Assembly (NCBI GenBank): GCA_947396885.1
Contig: OX377205.1
Location: 28,211,899-28,275,898 of the forward strand
Direction: 5' to 3'
Source: Heligmosomoides polygyrus polygyrus
Lineage: Eukaryota > Nematoda > Chromadorea > Rhabditida > Heligmosomidae
DNA: 64,000 bases
Below, piece after piece: positions 36,001-48,000 of the stretch; the stretch's first letter is position 1, and each line of letters opens with the position of its first letter. The position numbers were made by a program, and so were the translations under genes. Under the pieces are notes generated by a model, which saw only the letters and a list, made by a program, of their open reading frames with translations, was not told where the DNA came from and did not search any database.

Positions 36001-39000
36001 CCATACCATTTCAGGCTGTACATGTCCTGCGCTGCCAGTCACGGCCTCGCCCAACCCCCTTTACCCAACTCGTGGACGTGATTTGGAAGCGGGAGATGCT
36101 GGCTGTTCTACCCTTTCTCCAGGATGCACAGCAAACGATCGATACAGGTACCTGATTTATTCTGAGAAAATTTATTCTGAGAAAGAGAAAAGCATGCCGC
36201 AGGGCACCAATAATGGCATCACTATTCAAGATAGATTAGTAGCTTTTAGCCCCTCTAGCTATAGTGAAGCTCTTTAGCATATTTCGAAGAACAGAAAAGC
36301 GAAAAAGCGAATATGTACGTAAGAGCCGACTTGATGTTGATATCGCTCCATGTACAGTGGCGTCCAAAAGTTTGTGAACGCTTGCATTTTGCGCCAGAAC
36401 TTCCTTCAAATCAGCTTTAGAAATGTGAAATTTGGATATGTTGTGAAAAATAATAAACATTCTTATATCGCATCATCACTGCTGTTCTATATTAGTCCTC
36501 TCCATATTTCAAGTATAAAAACGGAAAAACCGTGAAATCTACCACATAGGTTACAACATTTCGGCAACATTCTTTATTACCAAATGCAGGCAATTTGTAC
36601 ACAGAAACAATGTAGCTGTACTAGTAGCGAGTTTCAGAACCTTTTGCTTCAATTACAGCTTCACATCTCCTTGGCATGGACTCTAGAAGCTTGTTGATCA
36701 CGTCGGGTCCGATATCTTCCCATTTCTGCCTTAATTGTTCAAACTTTTCGGCCTTGTTTCTTGCTGTGAGACCTGCTAAACTTCTAGCAAGTTGTTCCCA
36801 AAGGTGTTCGATTGGGTTTAGGTCCGGTGACTGAGAAGGCCACGACATCAGGTGAATTCCATTTGCATTGAACTACTCCTTCACTGTCTTCGAAACATGT
36901 TTCGGGTCGTTGACCTGTTGGAAAATCCACGGCGTTTGGAAGGTATTTTTAGCGTATGGAAGCATAACATTGTTCAAAATCTCCTGGTAGCGTTTGGATT
37001 CCATAACTCCTTGGATGTGGTGAGTAGGGCCTGTTCCGTGTGCACTGAAGCATCCCCAAACCATAACGTTTCCTCCGCCATGTTTAGTAGTTGGTAGTTG
37101 ATACATTCTGTCGTACCTCGCGCCTTTTGTACGTCTAACGTAGTGTGGTCCAGCGGATCCAAATAGGTTAAACTTGCTCTCGTCACTGAAAAGCACTTTT
37201 TTCCAATCGTCTATCGTCCAGCTCAGATGCTCATTGGCTAACTGGAGTCTAGCTTTCCTATTCTTCTCGCTGATGAAGGCTTTCTTAACGGGGCGTCGTC
37301 CATAGAGTCCAGCACATCTCAGTCGACGTTTTACCGTGCTCACGCTCACATCTAGGCTATGGTGAGTGGCTACGGACTTTTTTATATCGACGGCAGTCAG
37401 CGATGGGTTACGCCTCGACATCCTCTGGATGACAGAATCATCTCTAGAGGTCGTAATACGTGGTCTGCCTGACTTCGGAGCATCCTCTGCTGTTCCGGAA
37501 TGTTTCATTCTTCTGACTATTTCAGCAAATGTCGAAATCCCGCATCCGAAAAGCAGTCCTACCTGTCGATAAGAGACTTTTTTCTGGACGAGACGAAAAA
37601 TTGCCTCTCGAACTTCATCAGGGATATTCTTTCCTCTCGGCATAACAAGGAGTTTGCTAAAGACCACAGTATATCAAAACGCTTCTAGATTGGTTTCATA
37701 AGAAAATGTATTGATAACTACGCTCAATGCTTTAGCAGCTAACCCTTGACCGTTGCGCGCACGTCTGACTTTGCACTTGCAAAAAATCGATAATAACGAA
37801 CGTAGATCAAGGTATCGTCATTGCGATCTATTTTGCTACCACATATTCAAATTTCACTCTGTTTGGACCTTTTTGAAGCAAGTTATGTCGAAAAATGCAA
37901 GCGTTCACAAACTTTTGGACGCCACTGTATATACTTGTTCAGCGTATCACAATGTTCACTTGATCGATGGCGTAAGTGTCATTTACAGCAACTTTGCAGC
38001 TGAGGAAGTGTCATGAAGTAGGCCTCGATCTGGGAAATATCCAAGTACTCTTTATCTGCTGTACCTGGAATATATTAGTTTTCAGTGAATTGGCGGTTTT
38101 TTAGTGGGCTCTACATCACATCTTCGATAAGGTTACGCGTTCAGTACTGGATAGGCGAGATTTGGCTTATTGGCGTAATCCGTAGGTAGTGAAGCCACTG
38201 GAAAATCCTCTCTTTGTGAGCAAAGCTGAATACGCCCACCGCGGGCGAAAGACCGTCGTGATAGGCCCGCTTACGAAACCTCATTTCAAATCACATGGTG
38301 TTTAATGTCTCATGTTTTTCGAGATTGTGGTACCGGCGTCTGCGGCACCCGACGCGTACTAGCAAGGATCGGCGAGTGTGAGAAGTATGCGAGGTTCTCT
38401 GATGCGAGGACGGCATCGGGGGATATCGTAGCTACTCCAAAAGTCCCGTAACGAAAGCAGAACCCGCCTAGCTACGTTGAATACGGGCACGCTGACGGCC
38501 GCTCGTGCGACTTGGTTGAAACATTGCAGCGTAGCGGTGTTGATTCCTGTGCGGTGCTGCGGACGAGGTGGTCCGGCAGCAAATCAAGTGATTTGGGTCG
38601 CGGTTTCAAGGCCGTCCTGGAAGTCCCAGGAAGACCAGCGGTGTGTAACAATCGTCATCGAGCGTTACCGAGATTCGATTCATTTCGGTAAGTATGAAAC
38701 GCTTTGACGATCGATTGATGAAGGTCGCTGTTGCCACTAAGCAGCGAATCCATCACTTCTGCTCTCCATATGCTCGTTCTGGAACCTGCTTGATGAGAAG
38801 ACGGCAAATGTACCCATGAAGGATGTCGTCAATTCTTGTTCACCTTAATGGGCACATAGGTGTTACGAAAGGCGGTTACAGCTGTCATGGTTGTTCCGGA
38901 TAGCCGTCACGTAACGCCAAGCGTATTCTTGATTACGCGGAATCGCATAACCTCACCAAGACTTTCCGAAAATCCGACTCCTACCTCATTTCATACCAAG

Positions 39001-42000
39001 AACTATAGAACTATTATATTATAGAACTTTGTCCTTGTCAACAATAGCAACCCATGTCGTGTCACAGACGCGAGGACCGTATGAGGTGGTCGCCCCACAG
39101 GAACGATCGCTGATATTTATTTATTTATTTTCACGAGTAGAAGTACAATCGTGTGCAAACTGTATAAAAAATCACCAAATGGGAAAAGCTAATACAATTT
39201 ACACATATCATTTAGGTGAAAAAGTAAATGATGGACAACTTCTAAGGCATCAGTAGGTTACGGCTTCAGATGTGATTTCAGGAATTTTTTAAAAGCATCC
39301 TAATTCCCAGAAAGATTATGTCTTCTCCGAGGCTTCTCATATGATATGCACACTAAAGATCGCCCGTCCGAGGTTGAAGCAGGTTGAGCGATGCGGTACA
39401 TTGAGGATAGAGTGGTAGCGAATGAAAGAGAACGAATCAGCTGTGAGTTCTCACGGACGGTTACCGAAAGTCACGACTGTTGATGAAACTTGGAATAGAG
39501 CAACCGACGCGATTCGCCAAGCTGCAAGGTTGGAACTCGGCACTACGAAGACTGCAAAGTCGACAAACAGACATTGCTATGAGCGGACGACGTGAAAGCA
39601 AAAGCTCAAGAAAAAGTCGCTTTTCACGTGTTTCTCGGCGACAAAACAGCCAACAACCGGAAGACGACGGAAGCATCAGGAATCGAAGAAGGCAGCAAAA
39701 AGCCGTGGCTTTTGCATACTCCCCTCTTTATAACGACGTCTACAGAAAATTCAAGTTGAACCAGCGATGGTGAACCGATTACTTGTACCGATTTGCTAAG
39801 ACCCGCCATCGCCAAACCAAGGATATTGAGTTTTTTTGGCATCAATGATGAGAGCGGCCATGTTCTGACAGACCGCAAAAAGGCACTGAAGCAATGGTGT
39901 GATTACTTTGAGGGAATCTCTACTACGGTAGAATTTCCTCATCCAGCCATCCCTTAACGGCTCCAACTCACGGCCCCGTCCAAGAGATCAACGTTGAGGA
40001 GACTGAAGCGGCTGTGAAGAAGATGAGACTAGACAAAGCGACTGGGCACGACAATGTGGCAGCAGAACTGTGGAATTCGAAGTTTTGGTACCCTGCTCAG
40101 TGGTTGACGAAAGAGGCATTGAAGCGCTGGCGTCATTACTTTGAGGATATTTGCACTAGGAAATTTTCTCATCCGGCCATTCTCCGGCTTCATTCCATGA
40201 TTCTGTTCAGAATATCTCGTTGAAGGAAACAAAGAGAAAAAAAGGAAATGAGGGCAGACAAGGCGAAAGGTCCCGATATTTTGGAAATCAAAGCTCTGGT
40301 ATCCTATTGAGTGGTTGGCTAAGTTCTTAAACCAAGAAGTAAACGAGAAAAAATATCGTAGTGTACGACGGTTCTGATTTGGAAGAGGAGTAGTCCTGCA
40401 GACTGTTCCAATTACCGTACGATTCGTTTGCTTTTGCATGAAAATCATCAAGCTTCTTGATATATTAATTCATGAAATCGTCAAGCTCTACGACAACCAG
40501 TGCGGCTTTGTGTCTGGTTGTGGGACCATTGATGCTATACACTTCGCCCGCCTCCCGGTGGAGATGCATCGCGAGGAACAGAAGCCGGTGCATTTCTCGA
40601 CGTGAAGAATGCTTTCGAACACGTATCGAGGCTATGGTACGCCATGCGATAACAAAACGTACCAGAGGAACTTATAGAGACGATGCGGATGCTCTACTCT
40701 TGCCCAAAGAGTGAAGTGCAAGCTGCAGCAGGAGCCTCAATGGAGTTTCCCATCTCTTTTTGGGTGCACCAGGATTCTGCGCTTTTCCCATTCCTCTTTG
40801 TTGTCGTCATGGATGCCATCACACGAGATCTTTAGAGGCCCTTCCTTTGGACGGTCCTTTATGCTGACGATGTTGGCCTCGCTTGCGAAGATAAAGGTGA
40901 ACCCAGACGAAAGTCCGACTCCATTAAAGTTAACGGTACTGAGCTTGTACGCACTTCGTTGTTTAAGTACCTGCGACTAGCAATAGCGTTCAACGTGAAG
41001 GGTGCGCAGCTGGACGCTGGAGTCACCCGCATGGACCGCATCCGAAACGATGCCATTCAGCAGAAGTTCGGTGTTGTGCCAAAAGCTGATAAAATGTTCG
41101 AGGCCCACCTGCGATGGTGCGGTCATGTTACCTACCTTGCGGAAGCTGCCTTTGTTACCACTATGGTGGTAACAAAGGCAGCTTCCGCAAGGTAGGTCTT
41201 GAGTTGGAATTGTCAGGAAGGCGGCCCTGTGAACGACCGAAACAGCCACGGATACGTTACACATGGACATGAATTAACTGGCGTTCACCCTGGCGCAGAA
41301 TCGGGAAACCACGACAGTCACGGAGCCACGACACCACAAGAGCGCACCCTGCGACGAAGTAATACAAACGCTGAAGAAGAAGACTGACGTATCTACACTT
41401 TCTGCTGTCAGGAAGTTTTAAACAGTATTTTGGGAAAAGGATTCTTTTGTAGGAGAAATAACGAAAGCAACGTCGGCGTGTTGCTTCAGCCCATATATTA
41501 TAGGTGTTATTTGAGGCAACCATAGTCTTTTTTGTTTAACACAAAGGTTGAACGAAAAAATTTGCTGTAAAAAACCGTACGTTTTGCCTCCGTTCGGAAA
41601 GGTGAGCAGCATTGGGAGTTGGCAAGGAAACAGCCTATCAGGCCGCATTCAATGCGTGCGCCATCCGTAGATACGTTCAGTACAATGATTGGCTGACGTG
41701 CTCCCACCCCCCAATGCTGCCGACTTTCGCGGCATGGACCGATTCTTCCACACTGAAATGACTGCCTGAATTCTGTCTATTTGAGGCTTATCACATCAAA
41801 CGGCGTCGTCACAATGGAGCCGCCTGCAGCCCAAACCACGCAGATGACGTGCGTCAGCGGCAAATGGATGACAACCATCAATGGCCTTCAAACCGTCGTG
41901 CAGGAACAAGCCTGTTATCTTTTCGGTGAGCTTCCCGAAAATTTTTAGTTCAAGTTAAGCTTAGTTGAAGTCGGCGCCAGTGTGTTGGAAAAACTCTACA

Positions 42001-45000
42001 ACTTTGTTGAATGGCCAGAGGGATGGTTTCAATTTGTGCAGAAGCAGTTAGAAAAAGAATTCCCACCGACTTTGGCGGCGGATTTTAGTGGATGTGCATT
42101 TGGATGCTGTTACGTCCTGGAATATAGTATGAATCATTCCGATAATCGAACGTGCACGCACGACAACTGCATGTGTTTGCAATTTTTTCTTTTTCAGTTC
42201 ACCTGCTCCAGAAAATAAAATTCTGGAGCAAGTGAACTGAAAACGAAATTTTTAGTTCACCTGTTCCAGAAAGTGAGCTCGCTATTTAAAATTTTATGAA
42301 ACTTTTTTTAAACAAAACAATAGAAAAAGTTTAAGGTGCAACACAGTAGCTTTTGCTAAAAAAAGTGATTGTACCATACATGCATCCAGTACGTCGCAGT
42401 TTTCCTTTGCTTAATAGGAAAAATTCTGTTGGCGTGGAGACACACACTCGTGCAAAAACGGGCTTGCAGTAAACACAAATATTTTAAATTACGTTCGATT
42501 AAAGAGCACCCGTGGTGTAATGGTATTCTTGGGGTGGTGTTGCACCGATGGTGGTCAGTTAGGTGGTGAAAGCAGTTAGTCTCAAAATATATTTTCTTCT
42601 CTTTCCTAAGGGTTCGGTTCACGGGCCCATCATGGCGGGACGGCGGACGGTGAACGGGGGTATCGGCGAGGAGCAAGTCGAAGACGGGCGAACCAGGATT
42701 TAGGCCCGAGGAGATCCACTAGTGCGCGGTACGGTAGTCGAAAGGGCGGTCTTCGAGACGGTATTTATTTATTTATTTATTTATGCGCCCATGAAGGACA
42801 CGCTAAATTCAAATGATCCACAGCTCAACAACAAGAGAAAGAACGCAAGGGACAGAACGAGGGGAAACGACTAAACTAGTTAGACAAACGAACCAACCAA
42901 ACAAAATAAGCAATTACAATCATGGAATGTAAAGGTAGTGCTATTCATGCGCTTGAAACAAGTTGGCAGATGAAGGAGATTTCTCGCCAAGTGGACCGAA
43001 TCGGTTCGATCACCTCTAGCTACGATTTTTTTTTCGTGGTTTCCCGGAAACGAGGTTAGAATATCCTCCATGATTTGACAAAACGTTTTTGTCGTGTAAG
43101 CTGAGTCCAGGCAAAAGATGATCGAGAAGAGAGGAAAATGTCAGACCGGCAACACCCGTTATGGCCGAAAATCGAAACCGTGCGTAGCAATAGGTGTAGC
43201 CCTCCCCTTGGTAGAGGCTCCTCGGGCGTGACCAGGCTTAAGCACAGTTGCAGGGCAGGCGTATTCAGGACAACGTCTACTGCTCTTCCAAAGGCTAGAT
43301 GGTCGGCAGAAAGCTGAAGGGATAGAAGACGGTCGCCGTACCATTTAAAAGCTGTAGGAGAGCCGCCTATGCCAAGGAAGCATGAATCGTAATAGGTGAA
43401 GCCCTCCCCACCGGAAGTGGTTCCTAGGAACTCTACCTGGTTGTGAAACAGGATGAGACCGGTCAATTTCATAACCCTTGCAGGGGCGCAGTCTAGAAAA
43501 ATCCCTTTTTGAAGGAGACTGGGTTTAACTCACTCAGCATGCCAAGAAAATGGAAAATGGAGTATAAGCAAGCAACGCTCACGGAAAAGCCACGAGTTTA
43601 GAGAATAAAAGATAATACGACTCGGATCAGTTGGGCGAGTTATCTGAACAAGTCTACAAGAGTACTAGGAGACATCAGGGATCCCAAGAGAACTTAAAAT
43701 GTCAATCATCTTTACAGCTTGTTTGAACTGAGAAGATTTTTCACAAGACAAAACTGACACGGGCAGACTTTCGAGCCATTTCGTAGTACGAACAAAGAAC
43801 GAGTTTATACGTAGCCCTTTCTGAAATGGACCCAGCTTGTAGTTATATACGTTGAAACGACTTCTCCTGCCATTCGATGGACGGAATGTCCAATACTTCG
43901 ACGGACTCAGGCAAAGCTCCCCTCTGAAGATCTTGAAAGCAAGAAGTAGGTCTGAAACAGTTCTACGATAGAAAAGACTTTTCATATTGAGATTTTTTAA
44001 AGCCTTACCGTGTACTCAGGAATGCTCGAATCACAACCATCATTGGCAAACGCTCTGTAGTACAACAGCCTAGTGAAGGTCTTTTGGACTCTTTCTAGTG
44101 CTTGAATATCTTTAGTCAGATGGGGACTCCAAACAGGGCTACAGTAATCAACTACTGGGAGAACGTAGGTTTTATACAGCTTCAACCAAATGTTTACATC
44201 AGAACAGTGGATGTTTCGGAATAATAGGTGAACTAGCCTAAGTCCCTTTTTAGCAACTTCCTGAACTTGATTTGACCAACAAAGGTCTTTTGAAAGAAGC
44301 ACGCCAAGATCTACCATCTGATCGCAGGGGGAAAGAGAACTGCCATCTAGAAATTTTATTTCTAGCGGGGAGGAGTTAAGCGAGAAAATATGACTTTTCT
44401 TTTTATTTAAAGGCAGTGACCATTCTTTGGACCAGGTGCTCATCTTCGACACTGTTTCATTCAATAAGCGCGTAGCTTCTTCTGACTCACTGCTCTCGTA
44501 TGAAATGTAGACCTTAACGTCATCGGCGAAAGCAGCAACCGTAATTCTGGGATCAGTCTTGAGATAGCTTGGCAAATCATATGTGTAGATAAGAAACAGG
44601 ATCGGTGACAAACTACCGCCTTGGGGGACTCCCGATGGACAGTTTCTGGGCATTGACAAGTGATTTCCTACTCTAACGCTCAATTTCCATCCAGAGAGAT
44701 AAGACTCAAACCATTGGAGCATTTGACCACGAACTCCCACACTGTCTAGCTTAGCAAGAAGGCGATCATGGTCTACTTTGTCAAATGCCTTGCTAAAGTC
44801 GAAATAGATGATATCCACTTTCTTGCCATTGTTAATAGACTGAATCCACGAATAAGTACAGTCTACTAGCTGAGTACACGTAGACGCTCTGGGGAGGAAT
44901 CCGTGCTGTTCTACGGGTATGCACTTGATCTTGGTGATTTTTTTATTGTTTAAAAACTTTATTATTACATGACTGGTTTGAGACAGTCTAGTGAAGTAAA

Positions 45001-48000
45001 TAAGCTGTTGGACCACCCATCTCCCAATCGTGGCGGCGCGAATTCAAAATTAGTCGTGATCGTCACGACACTCCGGGCGCTTAGGCGAAGGATCCTTCCG
45101 AGGTTGAAGTTTCTCGGTTCCCTGCGTTGAGTCGAATCTGCTGGAGCGTCGTGCGTGGCGAATCAGCAATGTTGACCAAGATGAGACTGTCGAAGGGCCG
45201 TCAACCGAAAGGGAATTCTTACCTAAGAGCTTGGCGATTTCTCAACTTATACAGCAAGTACCTAAGGTCAGTCGACACAACAACAACGAATTAACAATAC
45301 AACCAAACATAATGTATCGATCGCTTTCGGGAGCTGGATGGTGTGCGGATGAGAGCGGAGTCGATGGACGGCCGATCAAATGGACATTGAAGGCGTTTTA
45401 ATGGCAGGGATGACGTTGCAGACGTTGCAGTGATAGTGGCGACGGGAACTGGAGTAGATAAGGTGATGTCTCAAGAAGGCAAACAAGATATCTGTTTTCC
45501 TACTTAGTGCTTTTGGCACCTTTGCGACGTTGAGGCTCTCAACATCGAGGGGGAGATTTTCCTCGATGAAGAGGCGCTCGTTAGTTCTCAAGAGGACAGT
45601 AGACAAAACTGCATCGTGGTCTTCCTCCACATAATTAGGCGTGAAGTTCGAAATGGTGATTCGTTTGCGATAATATCACTCAATGTAGGCGTAATGGCGA
45701 ATTCAGCCATTTCCGTGGGTTTTCTCACGCCTTTCGGAATATGTAATGACAATCGAGAGGAGGCGTTAGTAGCATCCTGACACTCGAACAACAACAGTTG
45801 TTAGTAACAATAACTATAACAATTTTGATCACTCGCTATCGCTGTGTCTTCTTTTCCGAGCGTGGTAAGAGGCGTACGATTTTTCGGCAGAGGCGCTGAT
45901 CTTGGTGTAGCACTGTTCTAGCGGTTCACTAACGTCGTTATCGACAACATCTCTTTTGCTGCAAAGAGCCTGGTGATGTGAGTAGGCGTGGCAGTAAAGG
46001 CACCAACTCCGACGTTTGCACTGACCGCGATCATGTCTGTTGGGGCACTTTATGCACCTGCCTCCTTTAACGAGGTGGTTTGCCCTCACAGACAGCCTAC
46101 GTGTTCTCTTACACATGGCGGTGTAGTGAGAGCGGCCACCGCAAAAGATACAGATATAGTTTGATGGCGGGCGAGCGGAAGGAGCCATGGACCTTGGTCC
46201 AGCTGGGGGCTTCGCGAAGAAGATCGTTCAAGGGAGCGAGTGACGACACGCGGGGAGGATCTGTGATGCGTCCGCAATGTGGGGCTCCTAGCGACGGAGG
46301 TAGGACGACAGCGGCATGAGGATAGCGCATTGGTTTGGGACTGGAAGCGATCTTTGAGAGCTTTTTGCAACTTTGAGATTATTTCGTACGCGTAGCATAA
46401 GGTGGTGTTCGCATCCGTGTATAGGGTGTCGATTTTGAGAGGCGAAACTCCGAACTGTGCTAGGCCAGACGCGATTTTAGCGATATCCTGAGGCTGGCCG
46501 AAGATACGCGGAATCAGCCTGCGGTCAATGATGTTACGCTGACAATTGATATTTGAGATAAGCGTTGTTGTCTGTGCGATCCACTCAAGCATTTTTTGCT
46601 CGTTATCCCAGGGCCCTTCAGAGACCTCTGTATGTACAGAGGTCAGTGCTTTGCAGTGAGCGTTAAGCGCTTTCGGTGCTTGCGTTACTGAGAAAACAGT
46701 AAAATCGTTATCCAGCCCATCCCTTATCTGACTAGGCGTTGGAGTCACTAGAGTCTGGAATTGCGTCATAGGTAGGACTGATTTTCCGATGGTTTTACTG
46801 AATGCGTTTTTGAACAATCCCACTAGGCGTTCGTAGAATCCGCCTTTCCATGGCGAAAGCTGAGTGATAAATCTCCAGGTGATATTTTGGTTAGCAAAGA
46901 GGTCCGATTTGGCTAGATTTGAGAAAAGCTCCGTGAGGTATTGACTGCCAGCCTTAAAATTTGTAGCGTTGTCGCAGATGATTAGCTTAGGAACTTCTCT
47001 GCGCGCCATAAATCTTCTGAGAGCCATTAGAAGTTCCTTAGTTGTTGCATTTGTGACCACTTCCAAGTTGATGGCCCTTGTAGCGGTGCATGTTATCAAG
47101 CAGATCCACACTTTTACCACGCTACACGCGTTGTCCTTGCATTGAAGAGGTCCAAGGTAATCTAGGCCTATTTTTTGGAATGGACGACATCGCGAGACTC
47201 TAGATTCTAGAAGACTTGGCATGTTTGGATATTGGTAGGCGTGCATATTAACTCTTTTGCAAGTGATACACTCCCGAAGAGTTCTTTCTACGACAGAACG
47301 AATCTTTGGGATGTAGTATTTTGTGCAAAGCTCCGCGATGGTTGATCGTGTCCCAGAATGGAAGGACTTTTTGTAATGATAGAGTATAATAGTTCGAGTA
47401 AGAGGATGAGTAGGCACAAGAAGTATAGGCGTTTTCGCTGTTTGCGCTATCATAGCGTTTTCAAGACGGTTTGGACAGAAAATGAGACCATCGCGAGATC
47501 GCTGGGCGTTGTACTTAGCTAGGGAAGTTTACAGAGCGTTGAGTAACTTTCCCTGTAATGCTCTCTTATGACGACCTTTTCTGCTGCTGCGAACTCATCA
47601 CCTTTGAACGAAACAGGAGCTGATGGATTCAAATATTGGAAATTCTGACATGATTCGGCTTCTTGAGCGGTTCGACTTTAGGCGTTTCAAAAGCCATTCC
47701 TTAAGAAACTTGAAAACATAGACCACCGAGCGTACCAGTTTCAAATAACGATAAGTTTTTTGAAGCGGAACAAGTGATATGTGGTCTTCGGTCGTTGTTA
47801 CTGCCGTACTTACCAAACTTGGCTTTCGCTCTGGGTCTTCAACATCATTTGAAAGCTCCTTGAAGTACATGTGCGAATGAGGCCATCCTGCTGGATGTAG
47901 TTGCAGAAAGCTAGGTCCATGCCACCAGGTATGATCTTCGGAATGTTTCGCGTTCATGCCACAAGTAGCATAATCGGCGGGATTTTCGAAGGATGCGACA

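Larger units (their letters stand above)
38235..41387 (+). mobile_element. Decayed RTE-type LINE copy
   Basis: It follows the 22321-25436 element from its 5' region (cacatggtgtttaatg near 38296) through the endonuclease, reverse transcriptase (CGFVSGCGTIDAIHF; YADDV-like ADDVGL at 40863) and tail (aacgctgaagaagaag at 41367). Many frameshifts are present. It contains a ~220-bp LINE-tail insert at about 39118-39335, a tandem duplication of ~235 bp (39880-40120 and 40115-40330), and a perfect palindrome at 41130-41197. Confidence 0.85.
42764..45033 (-). mobile_element. CR1-like LINE inserted in the LTR
   Basis: 2270 bp, 5'-truncated, ending on the minus strand in (AAAT)n (plus-strand TTTA at 42764-42784). 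No clear target duplication, which is common for CR1. It carries the reverse transcriptase described separately. The insertion point is defined precisely by the intact right LTR. Confidence 0.92.
42538..45070 (-). repeat. 3' LTR of the BEL/Pao element, split by CR1
   Basis: 42538-42763 plus 45034-45070 together equal 263 bp and align base for base with the right LTR at about 95 percent identity. The CR1 insert breaks it between gacggta and cggcgcg. Confidence 0.92.

Noticed and set aside
42508..42546. tRNA-like start gcacccgtggtgtaatggta
   Set aside because: No matching acceptor 3' strand, anticodon stem or T-loop follows; the LTR begins 30 bases later.
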